Source of the DNA: an uncultured Alistipes sp.
GTDB lineage: Bacteria; Bacteroidota; Bacteroidia; Bacteroidales; Rikenellaceae
DNA: 64,000 nt
Reading direction: 5' to 3'
Assembly (NCBI RefSeq): GCF_963931675.1
Contig: NZ_OZ007039.1
Location: 2,579,806 to 2,643,805, forward strand
How positions within the stretch are numbered: position 1 is the stretch's first letter; the number at the start of each line of letters is the position of its first letter. The notes under the pieces are model-generated. The model made no database searches, was not told the origin of the DNA, and saw only the letters and a list, made by a program, of their open reading frames with translations. The position numbers and the translations under genes are program-made. Shown one piece after another: positions 28,325-35,587 of this stretch.

Positions 28325-29068
28325 ATGAAAAAATTCCTCCTGCCGCTTCTTGCTGCGGCGCTGGCCGGTACGACCCTCTCCTGCTCGAAGGACGACGGCG
28401 ATCCCGCCGATCCCGCCGGAACGGCCATGCTCAACATGTTCAACGAACAGAACGGTAAAACGATCCTCAGCGATTCGGATATCTATATCGACGATGCGGG
28501 CAACTTCGTCAGCCCGGGCAGCTGCCAGCTCTTCATGCTGGGCAAAGGTTCGGGGCTGGGTGCGGTGCGCATCTCCGACCTGCAGAATCCCGCACCGCAG
28601 GTCGCCGTCGTCAAGAACTACGGCTACGTAGCCGTTCGTGGTGTCGCCGCGTACAAATTCCCGTCGCAGTGCGTAGCGCTGCCGCTCGATGCGGAGATCG
28701 ATGCGAATCTCCTCCGCTTCTACGTCATGGACAACATCACCGATCCCGAGCGCGGCACCCTGGGGGCTGTCGTGAAGTTCGTGATCGAGCGGCCGCAGAG
28801 TTACTGGCTCCCCGAGTGGGATTCGGTTCCCTACCAGTTGGATTACACCTCGAAGAGCCTCGGGGACGAAGTCTCCGTAGTGATGCCCTCCGACAACTTC
28901 GAGGCCGAACTCAACGGCAACGGAGAGATCGTTTGCGAAAAACGGGGGCGAAACCTGGTCTTCAGAATGATCGACTGGCCGGCCTACGGCTCCGTCAAGA
29001 CGAGGTACACGCTGCGTCTGCGCGTGGGCGAGAGCTATACCCAGGTGCAGGTGGAGGTATTGTCCTGA
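28325..29068 (+). CDS. DUF5036-like lipoprotein
   Basis: A 247-aa lipoprotein (MKKFLLPLLAAALAGTTLSC). The block 'TAMLNMFNEQNGKTILSDSDIYIDDAGNFVSPGSCQLFMLGKGSGLG' is what I associate with DUF5036 proteins of Bacteroidales, which are beta-rich and of unknown function. ATG 28325 was chosen for its position after the -7 element and for the signal peptide. The gene is monocistronic, and its promoter spacer contains a G9 tract. Confidence 0.7.
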   Translation: MKKFLLPLLAAALAGTTLSCSKDDGDPADPAGTAMLNMFNEQNGKTILSDSDIYIDDAGNFVSPGSCQLFMLGKGSGLGAVRISDLQNPAPQVAVVKNYGYVAVRGVAAYKFPSQCVALPLDAEIDANLLRFYVMDNITDPERGTLGAVVKFVIERPQSYWLPEWDSVPYQLDYTSKSLGDEVSVVMPSDNFEAELNGNGEIVCEKRGRNLVFRMIDWPAYGSVKTRYTLRLRVGESYTQVQVEVLS

Positions 29069-29091
29069 GCCGCGCCCGGCATCAAGGCCAA

Positions 29092-29128
29092 AAAGACGCC
29101 CGGAGAATCTCACTCTCCGGGCGTCTTC
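29092..29128. terminator. Bidirectional terminator between convergent genes
   Basis: AAGACGCCCGGAGA and TCTCCGGGCGTCTT form a perfect 14-bp stem around ATCTCAC, with an A-tract on the left. It serves the DUF5036-like gene (+) and the YtxH/holin operon (-). Confidence 0.85.
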
Positions 29129-29146
29129 CGTTCCGCGGGGCCGCGC

Positions 29147-29485
29147 TCAGACCTTACGCAGAAGGTCGTGAAACTGCAGCAGGAAAGTACACTTATCGGT
29201 AATCCACTCGTATCCCGAACGGGCGATGCGGGCCACCTCGTAGACCGTCTCGGCCCGCAGGCGGATGCACTCCACCGCCTCGCGGATCACCAGCAGGTAG
29301 ATCAGCATCGCCACCACGGCGAAGAGCCCCCCGAGGATCAGCGCCGCAACAATGAACGACCCGGTGAGCTGCGACAGCCACACCACCAGAGCCGCCAGCA
29401 ACAACAGGATCGTGATGGCGACCGTCGTTCCGAAGAGCAGAAAGGCGACTACGAAGCGTCCGCCGCTGCTCGCTCGCTCCTTCAT
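29147..29485 (-). CDS. Phage-holin-like (YqjE/Phage_holin_3_6 type) membrane protein
   Basis: A 112-aa protein with two long transmembrane helices (about 10-38 and 42-66) and a basic/amphipathic C-terminal half (REAVECIRLRAETVYEVARIARSGYEWITDKCTFLLQF). Chromosomal proteins of this type sit with YtxH-like genes and are thought to act in envelope stress rather than phage lysis. It lies 20 nt downstream of the YtxH gene. ATG 29485 was chosen; earlier codons have no family resemblance. Confidence 0.75.
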   Translation of the reverse strand: MKERASSGGRFVVAFLLFGTTVAITILLLLAALVVWLSQLTGSFIVAALILGGLFAVVAMLIYLLVIREAVECIRLRAETVYEVARIARSGYEWITDKCTFLLQFHDLLRKV

Positions 29486-29505
29486 GGCCGGAACAGACGC
29501 CGGGG

Positions 29506-29715
29506 TTAATCCTCGCTGCAACGGCAACGGGCCTCCTCGATCTGCTCCTCGACCTCGCTGAGCTTGTTCTTCACGCGGTCGATCTCGCTGTCGAGCGTAT
29601 CCTTGATCTTGCGGCGCAGTTCGGGACCCGACTGGGGCGTGAACAACATCGTAAGGGCCGACCCGATGATCAGTCCGCCCACGAGCGAAACAATGACAAT
29701 TCCTGTGTTTTTCAT
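29506..29715 (-). CDS. YtxH-domain small membrane protein
   Basis: A 69-aa protein with one N-terminal membrane segment rich in Gly (MKNTGIVIVSLVGGLIIGSA) followed by the YtxH signature LTMLFTPQSGPELRRKIKDTL and an amphipathic helix (EIDRVKNKLSEVEEQIEEA). It ends with Cys-Arg-Cys. It is likely a stress-related membrane anchor in an operon with the holin-like gene. Confidence 0.85.
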   Translation of the reverse strand: MKNTGIVIVSLVGGLIIGSALTMLFTPQSGPELRRKIKDTLDSEIDRVKNKLSEVEEQIEEARCRCSED

Positions 29716-29748
29716 GGTTGCTGAAGTTTTTGAATGCAACGGAAGGTG

Positions 29749-29779
29749 TTGCAAAGTCCGCGCCAAAGGCGTATCTTTG
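29749..29779 (+). promoter_or_regulatory. Promoter for the SLOG gene with almost no 5' UTR
   Basis: TTG at 29749-29751, a 20-nt spacer and TATCTTTG at 29772-29779. The ATG is at 29785, only six bases past the -7 element, so the transcript may be leaderless. Confidence 0.5.
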
Positions 29780-29784
29780 ATTCC

Positions 29785-30291
29785 ATGATTCTCAATCCCA
29801 GAAACTGCGTTGCCTTCACGGGCCATCGCACCTACCGCGATGAGGCCCGCGAGGCGTTGTCCCGCACGCTGGAGGAGCTTTATGCGCGGGGTTTCCGGAC
29901 GTTTCTCAGCGGAATGGCCGCAGGGTTTGACCTGGCGGCCGCCGAAGCGGTCCTGGAGCTGCGGGAGCGGCATCCGGAGGTGCGGCTGGTGGCGGCGGTT
30001 CCCTTTCCGGAGCAGGCGGCACGTTTCCCGGCGTCCCGACGTCGGATTTACGAGGAGCTGCTGGCCCGGGCGGACGGGGTCGAGCTCATCGCCCCGGCTT
30101 ATCACCAGGGGTGTTATGCCCGGCGGAACGACTTTCTGGTGGATCACGCCGCCGTAGTGGTGGCCTGGTACGACGGCTCGCCGGGCGGCACGCATTACAC
30201 GCTGGAGCGGGCCCGCAGGCGCGGCCGTGAGATCATCGATCTCTGCAGCGGCAGCCGTTCGTCGGAATCCGCCGCGCCGACTCTCTTCTAA
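29785..30291 (+). CDS. SLOG-family protein (YpsA/DUF1273-like)
   Basis: A 168-aa Rossmann-like protein. It has CVAFTGHRTYRD at the N-terminus, FLSGMAAGFDLAAAEAVLELRERHP in the middle and HAAVVVAWYDGSPGGTHYTLERARRRGREII near the end, which are the glycine-rich nucleotide-sugar binding features of SLOG/DprA-like proteins. The ligand is probably a nucleotide derivative, but its role is unknown. It is divergent from ytxH. The ATG at 29785 matches the family start; an upstream in-frame Met (29734) lies before the promoter element. Confidence 0.8.
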   Translation: MILNPRNCVAFTGHRTYRDEAREALSRTLEELYARGFRTFLSGMAAGFDLAAAEAVLELRERHPEVRLVAAVPFPEQAARFPASRRRIYEELLARADGVELIAPAYHQGCYARRNDFLVDHAAVVVAWYDGSPGGTHYTLERARRRGREIIDLCSGSRSSESAAPTLF

Positions 30292-30314
30292 GTCCCCGGC
30301 GCCCGAAAAACAAA

Positions 30315-30342
30315 GAACCCGAAGCACGTTTGCTCCGGGTTC
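30315..30342 (-). terminator. Terminator after the phosphofructokinase gene
   Basis: On the minus strand GAACCCGGAGC pairs with GCTTCGGGTTC around a short loop (one mismatch), followed by TTTGTTTTTC. Confidence 0.7.
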
Positions 30343-30362
30343 CCGTCAGGATGGGCGACGCC

Positions 30363-31607
30363 CTATTTCCAGTTGAGAATCTTGTGGAAGTCGAACTCCT
30401 CGGGGTTGGCGACATACTTTTTGGCTGCCTCGTAATCGTCGGGCGTGATGGCGTTGAGGATGTTCTCGACCACCGACTTGAACTTGTCCGAGGTAATATC
30501 CACCAACCGGGGCGGGATCTTGCCCGTCGTGGGGTCCTGCAGATCCTTCAGGTAGAGCGGCGAGACGTTGCCCTCGGAATCCACGTAGACCATGCAGCCC
30601 GTCTTGCCCTCCGAGAAGAGCTTGTGCACGCCGATACCCAGCTCCGAGCAGTAGGTCAGGTCGTAGGCGATCGGGGTCTGGCAACGGATCTCGTAGCCCA
30701 GCTCCACGGGACGGCTCTTCACCTTGATGCCCAGCTCCTTGAGTTTCTTCTCGATCATCTCGTTGAAGATGTGGGCCTTCGAAACCTTGCCCAGCTCGGG
30801 GTGACCGTGCTCGTCGTAGGTGAAGTGTACGCCGCTCTTGCGGATCTCCTCATCCGACAGGGCGTGGAAAACACCCTCCGAGATCACGGCAGCACCGTAG
30901 TCCATACCCATGATCTTGCGCTTGATGATCGACGAGATCACCAGGTTGACGATCTTCTCGACGGTGATTTCGGTTTTGTCGAACATCTCGGGGATGACGA
31001 TCATGGGGTAGTGGCAGGCCTCGCCGATACCGAATGCCAAGTGTCCGGCCGAGCGGCCCATGGCAGCCAGCACGAACCAGTTGCCGCTGGTGCGGGCGTC
31101 GACATAGACGGCGCGGGCGATGACGGCACCCTTGTCCTTGGCGGACTCGTAGCCGAACGTCGGCGTGCCTTTCGGCAGCGGGAGGTCGTTGTCGATGGTC
31201 TTCGGGACGTGGATGTTGGCGATGGGGTATTTCTTGGCCTCCAGGAACTTGGCGATTCGGTTTGCCGTCGAGGCTGTATCGTCCCCGCCGACCGTCACGA
31301 GCAACTTGATGTTGTTGTCGGTGAAGAACTTGAGGTTGAAGTTGTTTTCGAAATCGGCGTCGGTGGGTTTGAACCGGCTCATCTGGAGGAACGAACCGCC
31401 CTGATTGAAGATTCCGTCGGCCATGGGGTAGTCGATGTCGACGGTGCGGGGCGCGGGGTTGAAGAGACCCGTATAGCCTTCGTGGAGTCCGATCACGCGG
31501 TAACCTTTGCGCAGGAACGTCTTGGCCACACTGCCTACGACGGTGTTCATACCGGGAGCGGGGCCTCCTCCCGTGAGAATTGCGATAGCTTCTTTCATGG
31601 TTTTCAA
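30363..31607 (-). CDS. pfp: 6-phosphofructokinase, diphosphate-dependent type
   Basis: A 414-aa glycolytic enzyme phosphorylating fructose 6-phosphate. Substrate motifs: GGGPAPGMN near the N-terminus, VGGDDT at 106-111, PKTIDNDLP at 135-143 and MGRSAGHLA. Asp110 of GGDD and Lys136 of PKTIDND are the residues that mark PPi-dependent enzymes, whereas ATP enzymes have Gly at both. The reaction is therefore probably reversible and PPi-linked, as common in anaerobic Bacteroidales. Met4 is an alternative start. It has its own promoter at 31652-31683. Confidence 0.92.
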   Translation of the reverse strand: MKTMKEAIAILTGGGPAPGMNTVVGSVAKTFLRKGYRVIGLHEGYTGLFNPAPRTVDIDYPMADGIFNQGGSFLQMSRFKPTDADFENNFNLKFFTDNNIKLLVTVGGDDTASTANRIAKFLEAKKYPIANIHVPKTIDNDLPLPKGTPTFGYESAKDKGAVIARAVYVDARTSGNWFVLAAMGRSAGHLAFGIGEACHYPMIVIPEMFDKTEITVEKIVNLVISSIIKRKIMGMDYGAAVISEGVFHALSDEEIRKSGVHFTYDEHGHPELGKVSKAHIFNEMIEKKLKELGIKVKSRPVELGYEIRCQTPIAYDLTYCSELGIGVHKLFSEGKTGCMVYVDSEGNVSPLYLKDLQDPTTGKIPPRLVDITSDKFKSVVENILNAITPDDYEAAKKYVANPEEFDFHKILNWK

Positions 31608-31651
31608 GGTTTTATTGTTTTGAAAAATCCTTAATAACTCTTTTAGACGCC

Positions 31652-31683
31652 CAAAAATACGATTATTTTTTCAATCGGGCAAG
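31652..31683 (-). promoter_or_regulatory. Promoter of pfp
   Basis: On the minus strand, CTTG (31680-31683), a 20-nt spacer and TATTTTTG (31652-31659) fit the Bacteroidetes -33/-7 pattern. The predicted 5' UTR is about 39 nt. Confidence 0.5.
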
Positions 31684-31712
31684 AAAAAAGGACGCCACGA
31701 TGACGGACGTCC
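31684..31712 (-). terminator. Terminator after the cold-shock gene
   Basis: On the minus strand GGACG(T)CC pairs with GGCGTCC around GTCATCGT and is followed by six T. It directly abuts the pfp promoter. Confidence 0.65.
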
Positions 31713-31766
31713 CGGAAACCGCGGAGCCGCGACAGGCGGTCCCGCATTCATGGAGGTAATTATAGT

Positions 31767-31967
31767 TTACTCAACTACAGTTACGTTGACGGCCTGTTCA
31801 CCCTTGGCGCCGTTCTCGATTTCGAATTCGACCTTCTGGCCTTCGTTGAGCGATTTGAATCCTTCCTTCACGATACCCGAGAAATGCACGAAGATCTCCT
31901 TCCCGCTCTCCGTCGTAATGAATCCGTAGCCTTTTTTGCTATCGAACCATTTAACCTTGCCTGTCAT
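31767..31967 (-). CDS. Cold-shock domain protein
   Basis: A 66-aa single CSD protein that binds single-stranded RNA/DNA. RNP1 is KGYGFI (12-17) and RNP2 is IFVHF (25-29); the start [17 protein letters not shown] is typical. It is a monocistronic gene with an A/T-rich 5' leader of about 35 nt and a promoter at 32008-32038. Confidence 0.97.
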   Translation of the reverse strand: MTGKVKWFDSKKGYGFITTESGKEIFVHFSGIVKEGFKSLNEGQKVEFEIENGAKGEQAVNVTVVE

Positions 31968-32007
31968 AAAAAAAGATGTTAGAGTGTTGAAGTGTTAAAG
32001 ACGAGGA

Positions 32008-32038
32008 CAAAGTAACATAAAAAAGCGTGTGATTCAAA
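32008..32038 (-). promoter_or_regulatory. Promoter of the cold-shock gene
   Basis: On the minus strand, TTTG (32035-32038), a 19-nt spacer and TTACTTTG (32008-32015), seven of eight to the -7 consensus. Confidence 0.55.
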
Positions 32039-32077
32039 ACTTTTTCCCGGCTTTTTTCGTCTTCCGGGAAAATTTCC

Positions 32078-32085
32078 TATCTTTG
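32078..32085 (+). promoter_or_regulatory. Candidate -7 element for the rSAM/lipoprotein operon
   Basis: TATCTTTG lies 28 nt before the ATG at 32114; no convincing -33 is seen. Confidence 0.5.
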
Positions 32086-32113
32086 TAGAGATGACTTTCA
32101 ACTATTTCGGAGT

Positions 32114-32404
32114 ATGGCAGGCAGAAAGTGGAAATTGGCGTTGGCGGCGTTGCTGGGCTTCTCGGCAGCCTGCTCGTCGGTGAAGCAGGCCCCCAAAGAT
32201 ACCTCCGGGCAGAAGGATGCCGACACGACGCTCGTGAAGGAGCCGAAACAACCCGCCCGCATCGTGCTGATGTACGGCGTGCGTCCGCCCCGGGCCGACA
32301 GCATCCGCATCAAACGCCGGCAGGAGTTGGAGCGCCAGCGTCCCGATTCGCTGCCTCCGGTGGCGGAGCAGCCCGACGAGCGTCAGGACCCCAAGGTCGA
32401 ATAA
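32114..32404 (+). CDS. Putative rSAM-associated small lipoprotein (short form)
   Basis: A 96-aa lipoprotein (LAALLGFSAAC). After a Lys/Asp-rich linker it carries ARIVLMYGVRPPRADS and then a basic, Pro-rich tail (RIKRRQELERQRPDSLPPVAEQP). The MYGVxP element and the position 25 nt upstream of the radical SAM gene resemble the lipoproteins of the Bacteroidetes 'rSAM/lipoprotein system'. Known members usually carry a longer carboxypeptidase-regulatory-like domain after this motif, which is missing here. It may be the substrate or partner of the enzyme. Assignment rests on motif and neighbourhood only. Confidence 0.6.
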   Translation: MAGRKWKLALAALLGFSAACSSVKQAPKDTSGQKDADTTLVKEPKQPARIVLMYGVRPPRADSIRIKRRQELERQRPDSLPPVAEQPDERQDPKVE

Positions 32405-32429
32405 ACGCAACCGAAGAGGGGAGGGAAAG

Positions 32430-33503
32430 ATGCGGAAACGGCGGCTCGGCATTCGCAGGAGATGGGCGCTGGGGATCTTCGCGGAGCTCCACGACGCAAA
32501 GGTGCGCGAGCATCGTCTCGATACGCTCTTCTGGGAGTGTACGTTGCGTTGCAACCTTGCGTGCCACCATTGCGGGAGCGACTGCCGGGTCGATCCCGGG
32601 GTTGCGGACATGCCCCTGGCCGACTTTCTGAAGGTCCTTGACGAGGAGGTTACGCCGCATGTCGACCCCGCCGAGGTGCTGATCATCTTTTCGGGCGGCG
32701 AGGTGCTGGTGCGCGAGGATCTGGAGGAGGCGGGCCGCGAGGTGACGCGCCGGGGCTATCCCTGGGGGATGGTGACCAACGGCATGGCCTTGACCGAGGA
32801 TCGTTTCCGCGGCCTGCTCGATGCGGGTCTGCGGTCGATTTCGGTAAGCCTCGACGGTTTCGAGCCGGAACACAACCATATCCGCGGGAATCCGCTCAGT
32901 TACGGACGGGCCTTGAATGCCATCCGGATGATCGTCCGGGAGCCGACGCTCTCCTACGACGTGGTGACCTGTGTAACCGGGCCGCTGATCCCGCAGTTGG
33001 AGCCGTTCCGCGAGATGCTCATCGCCGAAGGGGTGGAGCATTGGCGGCTCTTCTCGATCTTCCCGATGGGTCGGGCGAAGGAGGATCCGACGCTGCGGCT
33101 CACCGACGAACAGTTCCGCACGCTGCTGGAGTTTATCCGCCGCACGCGCCGCGAGGGGCGGATCGATGCCAGTTATGCCTGCGAAGGGTTCCTGGGCGGT
33201 TACGAGGCCGAGGTCCGGGATTATTTCTACGAGTGTGTCGCAGGGGTTTCGGTGGCTTCGGTGCGGGTCGACGGGTCCATTTCGGGCTGCACGTCGATCC
33301 GTGCGAATTTCAACCAGGGGAATATCTACCGGGACCGGTTCTGGGAGGTGTGGGAGAATCGTTTCGAACCTTATCGCAACCGTGAATGGGCCCGGCGGGG
33401 TGAATGTGCCGACTGCCGGATGTTCCGTTACTGCCAGGGCGGCGGGATGCACCTGCACGACGACGACGGTTCGCTGCTCTACTGCCACTACAAACGGCTG
33501 TAG
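32430..33503 (+). CDS. Radical SAM/SPASM enzyme of the rSAM/lipoprotein system (TIGR04133-like)
   Basis: A 357-aa protein. The radical SAM cluster motif Cys41-x3-Cys45-x2-Cys48 (CNLACHHC) is followed by the SAM-binding FSGGE at about 90-94. A C-terminal SPASM-type region carries auxiliary cluster cysteines (GCTSI, GECADCRMFRYCQGGG, YCHY). SPASM enzymes modify peptides or proteins. The N-terminus RWALGIFAELHDAKVREHRLDTLFWECTLRCN matches my memory of the Bacteroidales family paired with a small lipoprotein, and that partner sits 25 nt upstream. The modification is unknown. Confidence 0.85.
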   Translation: MRKRRLGIRRRWALGIFAELHDAKVREHRLDTLFWECTLRCNLACHHCGSDCRVDPGVADMPLADFLKVLDEEVTPHVDPAEVLIIFSGGEVLVREDLEEAGREVTRRGYPWGMVTNGMALTEDRFRGLLDAGLRSISVSLDGFEPEHNHIRGNPLSYGRALNAIRMIVREPTLSYDVVTCVTGPLIPQLEPFREMLIAEGVEHWRLFSIFPMGRAKEDPTLRLTDEQFRTLLEFIRRTRREGRIDASYACEGFLGGYEAEVRDYFYECVAGVSVASVRVDGSISGCTSIRANFNQGNIYRDRFWEVWENRFEPYRNREWARRGECADCRMFRYCQGGGMHLHDDDGSLLYCHYKRL

Positions 33504-33547
33504 TCCTCCCCCCGCATTTCCTGCACGCGCCAAACGGTCCTCAAACG

Positions 33548-33556
33548 CCCCCCCCC
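33548..33556. repeat. C9 homopolymer downstream of the rSAM gene
   Basis: Nine C lie 45 nt past the rSAM stop, between it and the tRNA-Pro terminator. The 33504-33620 gap otherwise holds only that terminator. Confidence 0.85.
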
Positions 33557-33579
33557 ATTCACCACCACAAAAGACACAC

Positions 33580-33608
33580 AAAAATCCCCCTGCCCAGGCA
33601 GAGGGATT
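33580..33608 (-). terminator. Terminator after tRNA-Pro(CGG)
   Basis: On the minus strand AATCCCTCTGCC pairs with GGCAGGGGGATT (one mismatch), followed by TTTTGTG. Confidence 0.7.
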
Positions 33609-33620
33609 CTCGAAAATTCG

Positions 33621-33695
33621 TCGGGGAGACTGGATTCGAACCAGCGACCTCCAACTCCCGAAGCTGGCGCGCTAACCGGACTGCGCTACACCCCG
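33621..33695 (-). tRNA. tRNA-Pro, anticodon CGG
   Basis: 75 nt. Acceptor stem CGGGGTG/CTCCCCG with one U-U mismatch, D-arm with GGTTAG, anticodon stem CCAGC/GTTGG around loop TTCGGGA (anticodon CGG), T-arm GCTGG-TTCGAAT-CCAGT, discriminator A. CCA is not encoded. Confidence 0.93.
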
Positions 33696-33725
33696 AACGG
33701 ATGCCCTTATCTTTCGAAGAGCGCA

Positions 33726-33756
33726 CAAAGGTAATTCTAAAATCCGAAATGACAAA
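33726..33756 (-). promoter_or_regulatory. Promoter of tRNA-Pro(CGG)
   Basis: On the minus strand, TTTG (33753-33756), a 19-nt spacer and TACCTTTG (33726-33733), a full match to the Bacteroidetes consensus. The start point should be about 20 nt before the tRNA. Confidence 0.75.
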
Positions 33757-33879
33757 ATAAATTTCGGGAAAAATTTACGGGACATTGCTTTTCTTCGGAT
33801 GGGTAACTCCGACCGTTGACTCATAACATCCTCGTTTTGAGCCTCCGACGCTTTTCGGGCGGGCCGGGTGGATCCGAAT

Positions 33880-33913
33880 AAAAAAAGAGGGGATCTCGAC
33901 AGATCTCCTCTCT
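33880..33913 (-). terminator. Terminator after the sialyltransferase-like gene
   Basis: On the minus strand AGAGGAGATCT pairs with AGATCCCCTCT around GTCG and is followed by TTTTTTTA. An outer GATCCGAA/TTCGGATC pair (33871-33878 and 33914-33921) extends it. The remaining 33757-34040 shows no gene. Confidence 0.85.
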
Positions 33914-34040
33914 TCGGATCATTTCGCATGTGGATGTGCGGTTCCGGGGTGCATCCGGTGTCCGTCTCGATTCCCGGGACGAGGATGAACGTCCGTTTCG
34001 GGGCGTTGCTCGTGAAGTTGTTGTTGGCCTCGGCCCGGCA

Positions 34041-35267
34041 CTACTCCGAGGCCAGCATGTAGTCGATGCCTTCCTGTTCTGCGAAGATGCGGTCCAGCGG
34101 TTTCTGCATGGCTTCGGGACCTGCCGCAAACATGAACTTGACCTTCTCCACGGGGACGGTCAGGTAGATGGACGACGGGAATCCGCCGATGGCGTCGATC
34201 TTGTCGGAGATGAACATCAGCACGAACTCGAACGAAGTTTTGGGTATGTTCTTCAACCCCGGGAAGGCTTCTTCGTAGTCCAGGTAGGATTCGTCGCTCG
34301 GGTGTGGTTCGAAGAAGATGTCATATTCGTCCTTGTATTTCCTGTAGACCTCCTCGACATACAGCCGTTGGTTGTCGGGCTGGTTGCTCGTGCCGTTGAT
34401 GATGAGGTTGGGCTTCGGTGAGGCGTCCATCAGATCGATGAATACCTGTCTGTCGTAGGGGATCATCCGATACATGATCTCCTGTTTTGCCTGTGGGAGA
34501 CGCTTGAGCATGTCGATTACGTTGTCGGGTGTGAGGTGCATTTTCGGGAGCTGCTCCTGGACATAGGGGTCGGCGGTTTCGAACATGTTGTCGTAGTGCA
34601 GCGTGAGGTCGTAGTTGTCGAGCGTGGAGAGCGGATAGCTCCAATGCCAGTGCTGTTCGAATTCGGGTAGAGCCCGGGTGCCGAGCAGGTCGCTTCCGTC
34701 GCTGTTCCACGCGAGGCTGTTGATCTCGGCGACATATTTTTCCCAATTCTCGCGTCCGGTACCGTTGGCGGCGAAGGCCGAGTAAAATTCGTTGTAGGTT
34801 CCGGTTCCGTCGGAGAGCAGGTGGACCTTGAGCCGCGAAAGATCGATCCCCTGGGCTACGAACCAGTCGTAACTGAGCGGGCTCCGCAGGTCGTCGACAT
34901 AGAGGTGGAACCGGGCGTCGGGGTTCTTTTGGTCGATGGTCCGGATGGTGTTCATCATCCACTCCTTCATTTTCTCCTGGGTCTTGTTGTCGCCGCCCAT
35001 ATAGGGGCATATCTCGGCGTAATCGGGATAGTGGCTTGTGTCGAAGGTCTGGGTGCGTTCGAAGAAGACGTAGGAAGGCATTTCGTTGTCGAGCATGTAG
35101 AGCCCGGCATAGAGGGTAGGCATGGTTCCGAAAGTGACATAAAAGGCGTATTCGTCACTTTCGGTGTAGCTTCCGGCGGGTCCATCATTGTCGGTTTCGC
35201 ACGAAACGCAGAGGACCGAGGCAATTGCTACCGTCAGTCCGAGGATTTTCAGCAGATTTGTTTTCAT
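34041..35267 (-). CDS. GT80 sialyltransferase-like lipoprotein
   Basis: A 408-aa protein with lipobox VLCVSC (Cys23). It resembles the GT80 bacterial sialyltransferases I know (Pasteurella and Photobacterium enzymes) at three diagnostic sites: LLSDGTGTY (Asp153, the DDG/catalytic Asp motif), DIFFEPHPSD (His322, HP motif) and IGGFPSSIYLTVP (Ser365-Ser366, SS motif). The stretch IPKTSFEFVLMFISDKID before the SS motif also matches. Such enzymes move sialic acid from CMP-Neu5Ac to galactosides. Some GT80 proteins likewise begin with a lipoprotein-like leader. Activity in this protein is inference. It is a single gene whose base composition looks less GC-rich than its chromosomal neighbours, and it abuts a prophage. 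Confidence 0.7.
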   Translation of the reverse strand: MKTNLLKILGLTVAIASVLCVSCETDNDGPAGSYTESDEYAFYVTFGTMPTLYAGLYMLDNEMPSYVFFERTQTFDTSHYPDYAEICPYMGGDNKTQEKMKEWMMNTIRTIDQKNPDARFHLYVDDLRSPLSYDWFVAQGIDLSRLKVHLLSDGTGTYNEFYSAFAANGTGRENWEKYVAEINSLAWNSDGSDLLGTRALPEFEQHWHWSYPLSTLDNYDLTLHYDNMFETADPYVQEQLPKMHLTPDNVIDMLKRLPQAKQEIMYRMIPYDRQVFIDLMDASPKPNLIINGTSNQPDNQRLYVEEVYRKYKDEYDIFFEPHPSDESYLDYEEAFPGLKNIPKTSFEFVLMFISDKIDAIGGFPSSIYLTVPVEKVKFMFAAGPEAMQKPLDRIFAEQEGIDYMLASE

Positions 35268-35409
35268 GTTAGAAATCTTGTTTGTAAATCGGATTATGTG
35301 TTGACGGCATATAAATGCAAAAGGTCAACCGTTACTGCATGGGAGAGGTGTTTTTTTAGGGACCGAAGAGTTTCCGGGAGCGGGTTCTTTCCCTGTCGAA
35401 GAAATACAA

Positions 35410-35443
35410 AGAGCCTTCCAGGATTGTTCTGGAAAGCTCTTTT
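35410..35443. terminator. Hairpin at the chromosomal side of the prophage att site
   Basis: AGAGC-TTCCAG pairs with CTGGAA-GCTCT around a 7-nt loop, with T4 on the + strand. It probably served as the terminator of the original tRNA-Pro(UGG). The 35268-35409 stretch holds the upstream region of the sialyltransferase-like gene, without a clear promoter. Confidence 0.6.
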
Positions 35444-35449
35444 CAGTTG

Positions 35450-35491
35450 TCGGGGTAACAGGATTCGAACCTGTGACCCCCTGCTCCCAAA
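35450..35491 (-). other. attL: 3' fragment of tRNA-Pro(UGG)
   Basis: Read on the minus strand, this is the second half of a tRNA: anticodon loop TTTGGGA (anticodon UGG), stem GCAGG, variable loop, T-arm ACAGG-TTCGAAT-CCTGT, acceptor TACCCCG and discriminator A. The 5' half is replaced by AT-rich sequence from 35492 on. This is the duplicated target left by site-specific integration into a tRNA 3' end, so the prophage begins here and runs rightward. The AT-rich stretch 35492-35587 shows no gene. Confidence 0.85.
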
Positions 35492-35587
35492 TTAAAATCA
35501 AGTATTTAAAAATAAGTGTGTTATGTTGTTAATTTATATTTTTACAAGTTTTTTGCAAGTTTATTCACAACTTTTCTGCAAATTTAT

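Noticed and set aside
29147..29715. Holin-like and YtxH genes as part of a phage
   Set aside because: No other phage genes surround them; they form a two-gene chromosomal operon typical of envelope-stress proteins.
33621..33695. tRNA-Pro(CGG) as the prophage attachment site
   Set aside because: Its acceptor and T-arm differ from the 42-nt fragment at 35450-35491, whose anticodon loop reads UGG, and the tRNA is separated from the prophage by the sialyltransferase-like gene.
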